Of a stretch of 64,000 nucleotides of DNA, positions 7,875 to 17,011 are shown piece by piece. The notes beneath the pieces were generated by a model that was not told the DNA's origin, did not search any database, and saw only the letters and a list, made by a program, of their open reading frames with translations. Source of the stretch: Parapedobacter sp051400755 (GTDB taxonomy: Bacteria > Bacteroidota > Bacteroidia > Sphingobacteriales > Sphingobacteriaceae); NCBI RefSeq assembly GCF_051400755.1, contig NZ_JBLFFL010000007.1:150480-214479 (forward strand). Direction: 5' to 3'. The position numbers were made by a program, and so were the translations under genes. Numbering within the stretch: position 1 is the first letter of the stretch; the number at the start of each line of letters is the position of its first letter.

Positions 7875-9587
7875 TCAATGCGAATCGCGCGAAACTTCGC
7901 TTCCGGAACTGCCCTTCAAAAAGTCAAAATCCGCCCCGAGATGGGCTTGCTCCACATGGTCTACATATAGTTTGGCGTACCCCCTGGTAAACGGTTGCGT
8001 AGGATAAGTCAATGACACGCGCCGCCGTTCCAATTCCGCATCATCCACCAGCAGATCGAGTTGACGATTAGGGACATCCAACCGGATAAGATCACCATTC
8101 GCCACCAATGCAATTGTTCCTTGTTCGGCAGTTTCCGGCGAGACATGGAGTACGACTGTACCGAATCCCGTTCCACTCATCCGCCCATCGGAGATCCGCA
8201 CCATATCGGTGATGCCCTTTGCAAGCAACTTCTTCGGCAATCCAATATTGCCCACTTCAGGCATGCCCGGATAGCCTTTTGGACCCACATTTTTCAAAAC
8301 CAATACGCTGTTTTCGTCCACATCCAGGTCGGGATCGTCGATTTTCCTTTTATAATCTTCAATATCTTCAAACACCACTGCCTTGCCGGTATGTTGCATC
8401 AATTGTGCGCTCGCGGCCGAAGGCTTCAGCACGGATCCTCCTTCGCAAAGGTTGCCCCGCAAAATCACCACCCCCGATACGTGATTAAACGGCTGCTCGA
8501 TATCCGAGATCACGGCGTTATTGAAACTCCGCCTATTGGCAATGTTCTCACCTAGGGTCTTGCCGTTCACCGTCAGGCAGTCGAGATGCAGGTGTTTGCT
8601 GATGGTATTCATCACTACCGGCAGACCGCCCGCGTAGTACAGGTCTTCCATGAAATATTGTCCAGACGGCTGCAAGTTGGCTACAAGGGGTATGTCGCGT
8701 GAGAACCTGTCAAAATCGTCGATCAACAGCGGCACGCCGATCCTGCCGGCGATTGCCAGCAGGTGGATGACGAAATTCGTCGAGCCACCTATCGCAGCAT
8801 TGACCCTGATCGAATTTTCAAAGGCCTGGCGTGTCAGTATGGCCGACAATCGGAGGTCATCACGCACCATCTGCACGATGCGCCTGCCGGATAGCTGGGC
8901 AAGCACTTTCCGGTTCGCATCCGCTGCGGGTATGGCCGCGTTGCCCGGCAGGGAGAGCCCTAATGACTCGACCATGCAGGCCATTGAAGATGCGGTGCCC
9001 ATAACGGCGCAATGCCCCTTGCTCCTGCACATGCCTGCTTCCGCCAGATTCAGCTCTTCTTCGGTCATGATACCGGAGCGTACATCGTCAGAAAACCGCC
9101 ATACATCGCTCGTGCCGATGTCCCGGCCATTGTATTTACCCGTAAGCATGGGTCCGCCCGAGACCACCAATGTGGGCAGGTCTACACTGCAGGCACCCAT
9201 CACCAACGAAGGGGTGGTTTTATCGCAGCCGCATAGCAATACCACCCCGTCAATGGGATTGGCCCTGATGGATTCTTCTACATCCATACTGACCAAGTTG
9301 CGGAATAGCATGGCTGTAGGTTTCACCAACGTCTCACCCAATGACATGACCGGAAATTCCACCGGATAACCCCCGGCTTCCAGCACGCCGCGTTTGACGG
9401 ATTCGGCCAATTCCCTGAAGTGCCCGTTGCAAGGGGTCAGTTCAGACCACGTGTTGCAGATGCCTATGATGGGTTTTCCCCTGAATTCGTCGTCGGGTAT
9501 CCCTTGGTTCTTCATCCACGCTCGGTAGATAAAACCGTCTTTGCCGGTTCTACCAAACCATTCCTGACTTCTTAATGGTGTTGACAT
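7875..9587 (-). CDS. IlvD/Edd-family sugar-acid dehydratase
   Basis: The product (570 residues from the chosen start) has all IlvD/Edd hallmarks: GKPIIGICNTWSELTPCN, LLCGCDKTTPSLVMGA and MGTASSMAC, with cysteines placed as Fe-S ligands in the family. Its N-terminus (WFGRTGKDGFIYRAWMKNQG) resembles L-arabonate/D-xylonate-type dehydratases more than dihydroxyacid dehydratase IlvD, so a role in sugar-acid breakdown (loss of water to a 2-keto-3-deoxy acid) is more likely than branched-chain amino-acid synthesis. I chose ATG 9587 because homologous N-termini start close to this point; the open frame continues upstream to 9683 without family-like residues. A TAGCTTTG -7-like box at 9642-9649 fits transcription starting downstream of that longer start. 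Confidence 0.9.
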   Translation of the reverse strand: MSTPLRSQEWFGRTGKDGFIYRAWMKNQGIPDDEFRGKPIIGICNTWSELTPCNGHFRELAESVKRGVLEAGGYPVEFPVMSLGETLVKPTAMLFRNLVSMDVEESIRANPIDGVVLLCGCDKTTPSLVMGACSVDLPTLVVSGGPMLTGKYNGRDIGTSDVWRFSDDVRSGIMTEEELNLAEAGMCRSKGHCAVMGTASSMACMVESLGLSLPGNAAIPAADANRKVLAQLSGRRIVQMVRDDLRLSAILTRQAFENSIRVNAAIGGSTNFVIHLLAIAGRIGVPLLIDDFDRFSRDIPLVANLQPSGQYFMEDLYYAGGLPVVMNTISKHLHLDCLTVNGKTLGENIANRRSFNNAVISDIEQPFNHVSGVVILRGNLCEGGSVLKPSAASAQLMQHTGKAVVFEDIEDYKRKIDDPDLDVDENSVLVLKNVGPKGYPGMPEVGNIGLPKKLLAKGITDMVRISDGRMSGTGFGTVVLHVSPETAEQGTIALVANGDLIRLDVPNRQLDLLVDDAELERRRVSLTYPTQPFTRGYAKLYVDHVEQAHLGADFDFLKGSSGSEVSRDSH

Positions 9588-9765
9588 TTGGAATGTACTA
9601 AGTTTATCATCAGTCGTACCGCCTTTAGCCGGATACGTGTCCAAAGCTATAAAAATTTGTTTTATTGAGAAACTCCAACACACAGTTGATTTTTTTCGAT
9701 TTCACTTCCCAAAAATTCCTTAATCGATTTTTTTATTAGTAGGTTTGCACACTTTTAACAGTTGA

Positions 9766-10776
9766 ATGTTTACACCGGAAGCGCTTAAGGGGGAACTGGC
9801 CAAACCAAAGCATATCGTTGTCACCACCCACCACAAACCCGATGGAGATGCGTTGGGATCTTCATTGGCCATATATCATTGGTTGAAGACCAAAGGTCAC
9901 TGCGTACACGTGATTGTGCCGTCAGATTTCCCGGCTTTTCTGGACTGGATGCCGGGGCGTTCGGACATCCGGATATATACCGAAGACAAAGCGGCCAATG
10001 ACGCGCTGATCGGCGGAGCTGAGTTGATTTTCTGCCTTGATTTCAATGGACTTCCACGCATCCATGCCATGGAGGAGGCTGTCAAGCAGGCGACCGGTAT
10101 TAAAGTCATGATTGACCACCATCTGGAACCCGAAGGTTTTGACGACTATCGGCATTGGGATAGTCAGGCAGCGGCATCCGCACAGCTGGTCTATGACTTT
10201 ATCGTCAATGTGATGAGTGATCACGCGGCCATTACGTCTGATATCGCTACCTGCCTGTATACGGGTATCATGACCGACACCGGTTCCTTCCGGTTCCAGA
10301 CCACCACCCCATCGGTGCATCTCATTATAGCTGACCTGATCACGTTGGGCGCCAAAAACTGGTTAATACATGAAGCGGTTTACAATAGTTATAGCGAAAA
10401 TCGATTGAAATTCCTCGGATTTTGCTTACTGAACCGGCTCGAAGTGCTGCACGAGTACCGAACGGCACTGTTCAGCATTTCCCGTCAGGATCTCAACCGT
10501 TTTCAGATCACCACAGGTGATACCGAGGGATTGGTTAATTACGCATTAGCCATTAGTGGCATGAAGCTTGCCGCGTTAATTGTAGATCGTACTGAGCAGG
10601 TCAAACTGTCGCTGCGGTCTATCGGTGAGTTTCCCTGCAATGAAGTCTGCAAAAAATATTTCAACGGAGGCGGACACCGTAACGCTGCGGGTGGGAATTC
10701 CCACGATCCGCTGGACAAGGTGATCGCTACATTCAAATCGATATTACCGGAGTATAAAACACTTTTAACAACATAA
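9766..10776 (+). CDS. nrnA: DHH/DHHA1 phosphoesterase, NrnA-like oligoribonuclease/pAp phosphatase
   Basis: The 336-residue cytoplasmic protein has the DHH-family metal motifs: TTHHKPDGDALGSSLA near the start, FCLDFN, and MIDHHLEP (the DHH core). YTGIMTDTGSFRF completes the metal site. The C-terminal DHHA1 domain ends in the substrate-binding GGGHRNAAGG. This arrangement is that of NrnA enzymes, which degrade very short RNA oligomers and dephosphorylate 3'-phosphoadenosine 5'-phosphate. It is divergently placed to the dehydratase gene. A TAGGTTTG box at 9740-9747 could be its -7 element, though no good -33 box is present. The gene symbol rests on the motif order, not on a search. Confidence 0.92.
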   Translation: MFTPEALKGELAKPKHIVVTTHHKPDGDALGSSLAIYHWLKTKGHCVHVIVPSDFPAFLDWMPGRSDIRIYTEDKAANDALIGGAELIFCLDFNGLPRIHAMEEAVKQATGIKVMIDHHLEPEGFDDYRHWDSQAAASAQLVYDFIVNVMSDHAAITSDIATCLYTGIMTDTGSFRFQTTTPSVHLIIADLITLGAKNWLIHEAVYNSYSENRLKFLGFCLLNRLEVLHEYRTALFSISRQDLNRFQITTGDTEGLVNYALAISGMKLAALIVDRTEQVKLSLRSIGEFPCNEVCKKYFNGGGHRNAAGGNSHDPLDKVIATFKSILPEYKTLLTT

Positions 10777-10794
10777 TTAATTAGACAAGAAAAA

Positions 10795-11763
10795 ATGAAG
10801 AAATCAATTTTTAGTTTAGGTCTTGCAGCAGCTGTGTTGGCGAGTGCCTGCCAGCAGTTCAAGACGGGTGAAGGGGGCTTGCAATACAGGATCGTAGACG
10901 ATAACGGACAGCCGAAAGCACAAACCGGCGACATGCTTTCCGTAAACCTGATCGTAACGACCGATCGGGACTCGCTGCTTTCGAGCACCTACGATATCGG
11001 GTTGCCTCAGATCGTCAACATCGCGGCTGATTCACTCCCAGGATTGTATCCCGGCGATTACAACTCGATGTTCAAGATGCTTGGTGAAGGCGATAGCGCC
11101 ATCTTCAAACTCAACCTCGATACGATGGCAGCAAAGACCATGCAACCCAAGCCGGACTTTGCCGATCATTATGTAACGTTCAACATCAAGGTAAATAAGC
11201 ATTTCAAGAAAGGCGAATTGACAGATAGCGCATTATATGCGGAAGTAAACACCTATTTCGACGCCGAAATTGAAAAGCTGAAAACTGCTGAAGAAGGCAA
11301 GATCAGCAGCTATGTCAAAAAGAACAACTTGGAGCCTATGAAAACGGCCTCTGGATTGCAATACATCATCACGGAAGAAGGCAAGGGCGAAAAACCGGTG
11401 GCAGGCGATACGGTAGCGGTCAATTATACCGGTACAATGATCAGCACCGGCAAGGTGTTCGATACATCTGTGAAGGAAGTAGCTGAAAAGAACAAGATAT
11501 ACAACGCAATGCGGCCTTACGAACCGGCTAAATTCGCGATTGGCGTACGGCAGGTCATCCCGGGTTGGGACGAAGGACTGTTGCTGTTGCCCAAAGGCAG
11601 CAAGGCCAAGTTCATCATTCCTTCTGCATTGGGCTATGGCGAGCGTGGCGACCCACGCGGTGTCATACCGCCCTTCGCACCGTTGGTGTTCGAAGTCGAG
11701 CTTGTCGACATCCTGAAGCCGGTCGCGCAGGATACTACTGCGCAGGACACTACCGCGCAGTAA
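10795..11763 (+). CDS. FKBP-type peptidyl-prolyl isomerase lipoprotein
   Basis: The product starts with a lipoprotein signal peptide, with the lipobox LASAC making Cys19 the likely lipidated residue. Residues 25-145 form a degenerate FKBP-like domain (GLQYRIVDDNG). Residues about 180-310 form a good FKBP domain (VAVNYTGTMISTGKVFDTS, VIPGWDEGLLLLPKGSKAKFIIPSALGYGERG, VIPPFAPLVFEVELVDI). The enzyme should speed proline isomerisation in folding envelope proteins. It ends in a small direct repeat (AQDTTAQDTTAQ). It follows nrnA after 18 bp and is closed by a strong terminator at 11771-11805. Only the second domain keeps the usual active-site residues. Confidence 0.93.
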   Translation: MKKSIFSLGLAAAVLASACQQFKTGEGGLQYRIVDDNGQPKAQTGDMLSVNLIVTTDRDSLLSSTYDIGLPQIVNIAADSLPGLYPGDYNSMFKMLGEGDSAIFKLNLDTMAAKTMQPKPDFADHYVTFNIKVNKHFKKGELTDSALYAEVNTYFDAEIEKLKTAEEGKISSYVKKNNLEPMKTASGLQYIITEEGKGEKPVAGDTVAVNYTGTMISTGKVFDTSVKEVAEKNKIYNAMRPYEPAKFAIGVRQVIPGWDEGLLLLPKGSKAKFIIPSALGYGERGDPRGVIPPFAPLVFEVELVDILKPVAQDTTAQDTTAQ

Positions 11764-11770
11764 TCTTCGA

Positions 11771-11805
11771 GAACGCCTTCCCCTTGCGGAGGGCGTTCTT
11801 GTTTT
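11771..11805 (+). terminator. Rho-independent terminator after FKBP gene
   Basis: An 11-bp stem (GAACGCCTTCC with GGAGGGCGTTC, one G-U pair) with a short loop is followed by TTGTTTT. It lies 7 bp after the FKBP stop codon and separates this gene from tatD. Confidence 0.85.
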
Positions 11806-11820
11806 ATGTATATTTGGTCC

Positions 11821-12588
11821 ATGAGACTGGTCGATACGCATACCCACATTTATTACCTATACGGTACCCCCGAGCTAAACGCCCAACTAGAGCGCTGCTT
11901 TGCCAACGGTGTGCAGCAGCTGCTCCTGCCCAATGTAGACAGCGCATCCATCGCTAAGGTACTGGGTACGGCCGCGCAGTATCCGGACAATTGCTACGCG
12001 ATGATGGGGCTACATCCTTGTGATGTAAAAGCAAACTACCTGGAGGAGCTGGCCGTCATCGAAAAGACGATACCGGAAAACGGTATCCACGGCATCGGCG
12101 AAATCGGCATTGACCTCCACTGGGACAAAACGACTTTGGCGTTGCAGCAAGAAGCCTTCCGTATACAAACCCGATGGGCCAAGGAACTCGGTCTACCTGT
12201 TTCGATCCATTGTCGGGATGCCTTTGATGAGCTCTTCCTGTTGCTGGAGGAGGTGCAGGATGGCCGGTTGACGGGGGTGCTGCATTGCTTCACCGGAAGT
12301 ACCGAACAGGCCAAGCGTGCAATCTCATTGGGACTCCACTTGGGTATAGGCGGTGTGGTCACCTACAAAAACGCCGGACTGGATGCCGTGGTGGCAACAC
12401 TCGACCTCGATCACATGGTCTTGGAAACCGATGCGCCGTACTTAGCGCCAGTGCCGCATCGGGGTAAGAAGAATGAAAGCAGTTACCTCTTGCTTATTGC
12501 GCAAAAAATCGCAGATTTGCGGGGCGTAGCCGTAGCCACTGTGGCCGCGACCACCACGGAAAATGCCAAACGTATTTTTGGAATATAG
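11821..12588 (+). CDS. TatD-family metal-dependent deoxyribonuclease/hydrolase
   Basis: The protein begins MRLVDTHTHIY, the first metal-binding HxH of the amidohydrolase-like TatD fold. GEIGIDLHWD, SIHCRDAFDEL, LHCFTGS and LETDAPYLAP follow in family order. TatD proteins are Mg-dependent 3'-5' DNases and possibly act in protein quality control; the exact substrate here is unknown. I chose ATG 11821 rather than 11806, since the extra MYIWSM has no family counterpart and would run into the terminator region upstream. The length of 255 residues is normal for the family. Confidence 0.93.
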   Translation: MRLVDTHTHIYYLYGTPELNAQLERCFANGVQQLLLPNVDSASIAKVLGTAAQYPDNCYAMMGLHPCDVKANYLEELAVIEKTIPENGIHGIGEIGIDLHWDKTTLALQQEAFRIQTRWAKELGLPVSIHCRDAFDELFLLLEEVQDGRLTGVLHCFTGSTEQAKRAISLGLHLGIGGVVTYKNAGLDAVVATLDLDHMVLETDAPYLAPVPHRGKKNESSYLLLIAQKIADLRGVAVATVAATTTENAKRIFGI

Positions 12589-12620
12589 ACCTGCACCAAT
12601 GAACGCATAATACCAAGGGG

Positions 12621-13637
12621 ATGAACAATATTTTTGTCATTTATACAGGCGGCACCATTGGAATGGTCAAAGATGATCAAAATGGCACATTTATGCCGTT
12701 TGATTTCGACCTGATTGCCAAAAATATTCCTGAACTGGGCCGTCTGAACTACAACCTGAGCGTGCACTCGTTTACGCCCATCATCGACTCATCTAACATG
12801 CAACCCGCCATATGGGTTGAAATGGCCAACATCATCAATGAAAACTACGATGCGTATGATGGGTTCGTGATCCTTCATGGTTCGGATACCATGGCATTCT
12901 CGGCATCGGCATTGAGCTTCATGCTCGAAGGATTACAGAAGCCGGTGATCCTTTCCGGATCGCAGCTGCCCATCGGAGAAATACGCACCGATGCCCGCGA
13001 GAATCTCATTACGGCCCTGGAGCTGGCCTCGGCTAAAAAAAAGGGAAAGTCACTCATCCACGAGGTCTGTATCTTCTTTGATAACAAACTCTTCCGGGGC
13101 AATCGTTCGTTCAAATATAACTCGGCCAAGTTTGAAGCATTCCGGTCCCCTAACTATCCGGTACTGGTAGAAGCCGGCGTGTACCTCAAATACAACCGGG
13201 AGGCGCTGCTGGACAATAGCGATAAGGAGTTTACGCTGCATACGCGACTAGATAACGCCATATCCGTACTCAAGTTATATCCGGGTATCAGTCCGCAGGT
13301 GGTCAAAACGATCTTGGAATCCGATGCACGGTCGGTGATCATGGAGACCTTCGGCTCGGGCAATACCACGACCGATCAATGGTTTCTCGACCTCTTGCGC
13401 TCAGCGATCCGAAGCGGCAAAAATATCCTCGATATCTCCCAATGTAAGGTGGGCAGTGTAGAGTTAGGACGCTATGAAACCAGCACATACCTCAAAGAAA
13501 TGGGCGTACTGAGTGGATACGACATGACCTTCGAAGCGGCTGTCACCAAACTCATGTACCTACAGGGAGAATTCGAGAGCCAACGTGATGTGGCTTATTG
13601 GGCCGAGCGGAACATACGGGGGGAGTTGACGGCTTAG
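12621..13637 (+). CDS. ansA: Type I L-asparaginase
   Basis: The 338-residue protein begins NIFVIYTGGTIGM, with the catalytic Thr in TGGTIG. The second signature is VILHGSDTMAFSASAL. No signal peptide is present, so this is the cytoplasmic type I enzyme that hydrolyses L-asparagine to aspartate and ammonia. Length and motif spacing are normal. It lies 32 bp after tatD and converges with folC; only 9 bp separate the two stop codons. An inverted repeat spanning both stop codons (13629-13655) may end transcription from both sides. Confidence 0.93.
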   Translation: MNNIFVIYTGGTIGMVKDDQNGTFMPFDFDLIAKNIPELGRLNYNLSVHSFTPIIDSSNMQPAIWVEMANIINENYDAYDGFVILHGSDTMAFSASALSFMLEGLQKPVILSGSQLPIGEIRTDARENLITALELASAKKKGKSLIHEVCIFFDNKLFRGNRSFKYNSAKFEAFRSPNYPVLVEAGVYLKYNREALLDNSDKEFTLHTRLDNAISVLKLYPGISPQVVKTILESDARSVIMETFGSGNTTTDQWFLDLLRSAIRSGKNILDISQCKVGSVELGRYETSTYLKEMGVLSGYDMTFEAAVTKLMYLQGEFESQRDVAYWAERNIRGELTA

Positions 13638-13655
13638 CGGCCTTGCTTAAGCCGT
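13629..13655. terminator. Possible bidirectional stem-loop between ansA and folC
   Basis: ACGGCTTA (13629-13636) and TAAGCCGT (13648-13655) form a perfect 8-bp stem that includes both stop codons. No clear U-run follows, so termination is only possible. Confidence 0.4.
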
Positions 13656-14957
13656 TGTAAAACCCATGCTGGCCAGTGCATCAGCCACGACAAACGTACT
13701 TCCGCCGATGAAGATAAGATCTTCGTTCAATGCCTGCTGTTGGGCCGCCTGAATAGCCCCCGCCACATGACCAAAGGCTTCTCCGTCTAATCCGGAACGC
13801 GCCGCCGCCGCGCGCAGCTCAACTGCCGGCAACGCCCGCGGCATATCCACCGCACAAAAGTAATATCGGGCCGTATTCGGCAGCATCGGAAGCATAGTGG
13901 TCAGATCCTTATCGCGCATCACGCCGATCACCATATGGAGCACCCGATGATCCGTTGCCTCGATATTGGCCAGTACCTCCCGCCAACCGTCTACATTATG
14001 CCCCGTGTCGCAAATGATCAACGGATCAGTTGATAGCGTCTGCCAGCGCCCCATGAGTCCCGTAAGCCGTTGCACCTGCTTCAGGGCGCTTTTGACGTGT
14101 TTATCGCCGATGACGAAACCCATCTCCCGCAGTTCATCCACGGCACTCAGCACCGTAGGAAGGTTTTTGGCTTGATAACTTCCTTTTAGGTCCAGCGCGT
14201 AAGCCTGTTCTTCGGGCGCCTGCTGTCGGGCAGCTCTCAGCTGGAGCAGATCTGCCGACCGCGTGGCCGCCGTCACCTGCCAGCGATGCGGAGCATACGT
14301 GAGTATGCTCCCCCGTTCCCGAGCCGCACGCTCAAAAACACCCGCGACCTCGGCCTGCCATTCGCCTATGATCACAGGCACACCGGATTTGATGATGCCT
14401 GCCTTTTCGGCGGCAATCTCCGGCAAGGTATCGCCCAGCATTTGGGTATGGTCAAGGCCGATGTTGGTGATGATCGAAAGCAACGGCGTGATCACGTTGG
14501 TTGAATCGATCCGGCCACCCAACCCCGTTTCGACAACGGCAATATCCACTTCTTCCTTCACGAAGTAATCAAATGCCATCGCCACGGTCACCTCAAAAAA
14601 AGAAGGCTGGATCGCCTCGATCAGGGACTGATGCTGCTTGACAAAATCGGTAACCGAGCGCTGGGATATCATGACGCCGTTTACCCGGATCCGTTCCCGG
14701 AAATCCAACAAATGAGGTGACGTATACAGGCCCGTTTTGTAGCCCGCGGCCTGTAAAATAGCGGCCAGCATGTGGGAGGTAGACCCCTTGCCATTGGTGC
14801 CCGCGATATGGACGGCTTTAAAGCGCTCTTGGGGGTTACCTAATGCGCCGCAAAGGCGCAAGGTGTTGACGAGGTCTTTCTTGAACGCCGATGCGCCATC
14901 GCGCGTAAACATAGGCAAACGCGCGTACAGGTATTCGACCGCATCCGGATAGTTCAT
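13647..14957 (-). CDS. folC: Bifunctional folylpolyglutamate/dihydrofolate synthase
   Basis: The 436-residue Mur-ligase-type protein carries the ATP-binding loop HIAGTNGKGSTSHMLAAIL, LYTSPHLLDFRERIRVNG, VVETGLGGRIDSTN, ITNIGLDHTQMLGDT and ICDTGHNVDG. These define FolC, which adds glutamate to dihydropteroate and to tetrahydrofolates in the cytoplasm. The gene is last in a co-directional run with exbB, exbD and tonB; 25 bp separate it from tonB, so it is probably transcribed with them. I see no functional link between folate and TonB; the linkage is likely just gene order. Confidence 0.95.
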   Translation of the reverse strand: MNYPDAVEYLYARLPMFTRDGASAFKKDLVNTLRLCGALGNPQERFKAVHIAGTNGKGSTSHMLAAILQAAGYKTGLYTSPHLLDFRERIRVNGVMISQRSVTDFVKQHQSLIEAIQPSFFEVTVAMAFDYFVKEEVDIAVVETGLGGRIDSTNVITPLLSIITNIGLDHTQMLGDTLPEIAAEKAGIIKSGVPVIIGEWQAEVAGVFERAARERGSILTYAPHRWQVTAATRSADLLQLRAARQQAPEEQAYALDLKGSYQAKNLPTVLSAVDELREMGFVIGDKHVKSALKQVQRLTGLMGRWQTLSTDPLIICDTGHNVDGWREVLANIEATDHRVLHMVIGVMRDKDLTTMLPMLPNTARYYFCAVDMPRALPAVELRAAAARSGLDGEAFGHVAGAIQAAQQQALNEDLIFIGGSTFVVADALASMGFTTA

Positions 14958-14982
14958 GCGCCTGATAACAAGAAATAAGTAT

Positions 14983-15804
14983 CTATTTGAGTTTAAATCG
15001 CACGTGCACCACCGCCTTCTGCACGGTGGGTGCCCGCTCCAGCTCGTTGAGCCGGGCGCCGCGCAGCGCTTGCTCGCATTTTTCCCACAACACCCGGTCC
15101 GGCAAGGTCGTTCCTTTTACGCCGGCTCGGGCATACGTCACCGTGCCATTCGGCGCAACATGCACTTCCACGGCTACTACGCCCGCCTGTTGACCGTTAT
15201 CGTCGATCCGGGGCGGCACCACCCATCGCCTATTGGCGACGGTAAGTCCCTCGTTACCGAAGCCGGAGCCCCCTTCGCCGTAGTTGGATGCAAGCGGATC
15301 TCCTTGTTCACTGCCTTGATTGCCGCCTTCGGTTCCCGTACCATCACCCCTGCCCGGTGCATTATTACGCTTACCCGAATATAAGGCATTTGGGTTGATG
15401 GCCGGTTTGCTATCCTTCTTTTCCACGGTCGCTTCTTCGGCATTGGCTTTCTTATTCTCCTTGGCCACCACGGCGGGTGCATCCTCTAGGTCCTGGGTAA
15501 CCACGCTGCGCTCGGTGACCTGTTCAGACGGGGTGGGCTGCGTCTCTTGTTCCGGGTCGATCCGGTCCGGAGGAACGTTATTGGCGTTTTCATCCTTCGA
15601 TGCCTCATCCACCGTCATGTAGTCGTCGCCCATCCCGGTTGGGTCCGTACCATAATTGACAATAATTCCGCCCGTCCCGATTTCCGGAAACGCCGATCCA
15701 ATCATGATCAGGAAACTGATCAGCACCAATGCCCCCATCACAGCGCTCGAGATCCACAGCGCCTTGGGATAATTATTGTCTTCCTGTATGTGATAATAAC
15801 TCAT
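14983..15804 (-). CDS. TonB-family energy transducer
   Basis: One membrane segment near the N-terminus (ALWISSAVMGALVLISFLIM) anchors a periplasmic protein with a long acidic and proline-containing linker (residues about 60-190) and a Gly-rich stretch. The C-terminal domain (VEVHVAPNGTVTYARAGVKG to VVHVRFKLK) is TonB-like. The protein should carry proton-motive energy from ExbB/ExbD, encoded directly upstream, to outer-membrane receptors. The C-terminal domain lacks the classical YP motif, as is frequent in Bacteroidota TonB homologues. It lies 31 bp after exbD. Confidence 0.88.
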   Translation of the reverse strand: MSYYHIQEDNNYPKALWISSAVMGALVLISFLIMIGSAFPEIGTGGIIVNYGTDPTGMGDDYMTVDEASKDENANNVPPDRIDPEQETQPTPSEQVTERSVVTQDLEDAPAVVAKENKKANAEEATVEKKDSKPAINPNALYSGKRNNAPGRGDGTGTEGGNQGSEQGDPLASNYGEGGSGFGNEGLTVANRRWVVPPRIDDNGQQAGVVAVEVHVAPNGTVTYARAGVKGTTLPDRVLWEKCEQALRGARLNELERAPTVQKAVVHVRFKLK

Positions 15805-15835
15805 GGTATCAACACAAATATACGAAATATACCGT

Positions 15836-16243
15836 TTATTCTCGTATTGGTTCCGTAGCCAATACGAGTCGTATTTTTAATTTATTGGCCACATCCATGA
15901 CCGAAATCACGTTCTGAATGGGCACCGTACTGTCTGCATAAAGCATGATGGTCAGTTCCTCACCCGGCTGCACTTGCGCTTGTATCGCGCTCAGCAGGTT
16001 ATCATAAGGCACTTCCTGTTTATCGAGGTAGTACTTCAAATCCTCGGTGACCGACACGGTCAATGTCTTTTTAGCCACCGACTGCTCTCCGGCGCTCGAC
16101 CGCGGCAGCAGCAATTTCACTACCTGGGGATTGGAAACGGCGGACGCCAGCAGAAAAAACAACATCAGGAAAAACATGATGTCATTCAACGAATCCGTAA
16201 AGACCCGGATTTCCGATTTACCTCGTTTTGCTCTTAAATTCAT
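15836..16243 (-). CDS. ExbD/TolR-family biopolymer transport protein
   Basis: The 135-residue protein has a short cytoplasmic N-terminus, one membrane helix (SLNDIMFFLMLFFLLASAV) with the conserved Asp near its start, and a periplasmic domain ending in MDVANKLKIRLVLAT. This is the ExbD/TolR pattern, in which the membrane Asp takes part in proton flow. It is 14 bp downstream of exbB and 31 bp upstream of tonB, so the three form one energy-transduction operon. Confidence 0.93.
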   Translation of the reverse strand: MNLRAKRGKSEIRVFTDSLNDIMFFLMLFFLLASAVSNPQVVKLLLPRSSAGEQSVAKKTLTVSVTEDLKYYLDKQEVPYDNLLSAIQAQVQPGEELTIMLYADSTVPIQNVISVMDVANKLKIRLVLATEPIRE

Positions 16244-16257
16244 GGCACGATAACTAA

Positions 16258-16956
16258 TTACGAGCCGGGCTCATCCAGCAGGTCAACAAACTCTATTGCA
16301 TTGGTTTCGATGCGAAGAATCAAGCGCTCGAGCATCGTATTCAACACATGATAGCCCGCAAATGCCAAGATTCCGATGGTCAACCCGGCTGCCGATGCGA
16401 TCATCTTCACATACAACCCGCCCGATACACTCGCAATATCGATGCCACCCGCAGCTTCCACATCCCGGAAGATGATGATTACCCCGAAGATCGTACCGAC
16501 GAAACCCAACATGGGCGCAATGGCCGAAATGATGCTCAATAAGTTGAGGTTCTTCTCCAGCCGGGCCACTTCCAGTTTGCCCACGTTTTCGATGGCCCCT
16601 TCGATATCCTTGATGGGCCTGCCGATCCGTAGCAATCCCTTTTCCAGCATCCGTCCCAATCCGCTGTTACTGGCCCGGCAAATCGATAACGCAGAGTCCA
16701 GCCGCCCCGAAAGCACACTTTGCTTGACGTGTGACATCAGGCTCGGATCGTATTTAGAGGCCTTTTTGATGGTCAGATAGCGCTCAACAAAGATCACCAA
16801 TGTGGCAAACAGCAACAGCGCCAGCGGAATCATGATCCACCCGGCCTTAAATAACAGCCCGATTAAGCTTATTCGTTCATCTGCAAGTGCTACGGTTTGC
16901 TGCGCAGCGCCTCCGAGCGTATCAAGCGGAAAAATAGTATCTTGTAATAGTGACAT
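16258..16956 (-). CDS. MotA/TolQ/ExbB-family proton channel
   Basis: Three membrane segments are visible: about 33-53 (GWIMIPLALLLFATLVIFV), 141-163 (LLSIISAIAPMLGFVGTIFG) and 180-205. The conserved APMLGFVGTIFGVI motif is a hallmark of ExbB/TolQ. With ExbD it forms the inner-membrane proton channel that powers TonB. Length (232 residues) and position at the head of exbB-exbD-tonB fit this role. Confidence 0.94.
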   Translation of the reverse strand: MSLLQDTIFPLDTLGGAAQQTVALADERISLIGLLFKAGWIMIPLALLLFATLVIFVERYLTIKKASKYDPSLMSHVKQSVLSGRLDSALSICRASNSGLGRMLEKGLLRIGRPIKDIEGAIENVGKLEVARLEKNLNLLSIISAIAPMLGFVGTIFGVIIIFRDVEAAGGIDIASVSGGLYVKMIASAAGLTIGILAFAGYHVLNTMLERLILRIETNAIEFVDLLDEPGS

Positions 16957-17011
16957 AAATGAATGGTATGATTTTTCTAATTGTTTTTAATCCGTATTTT
17001 CTTCGATCGAT

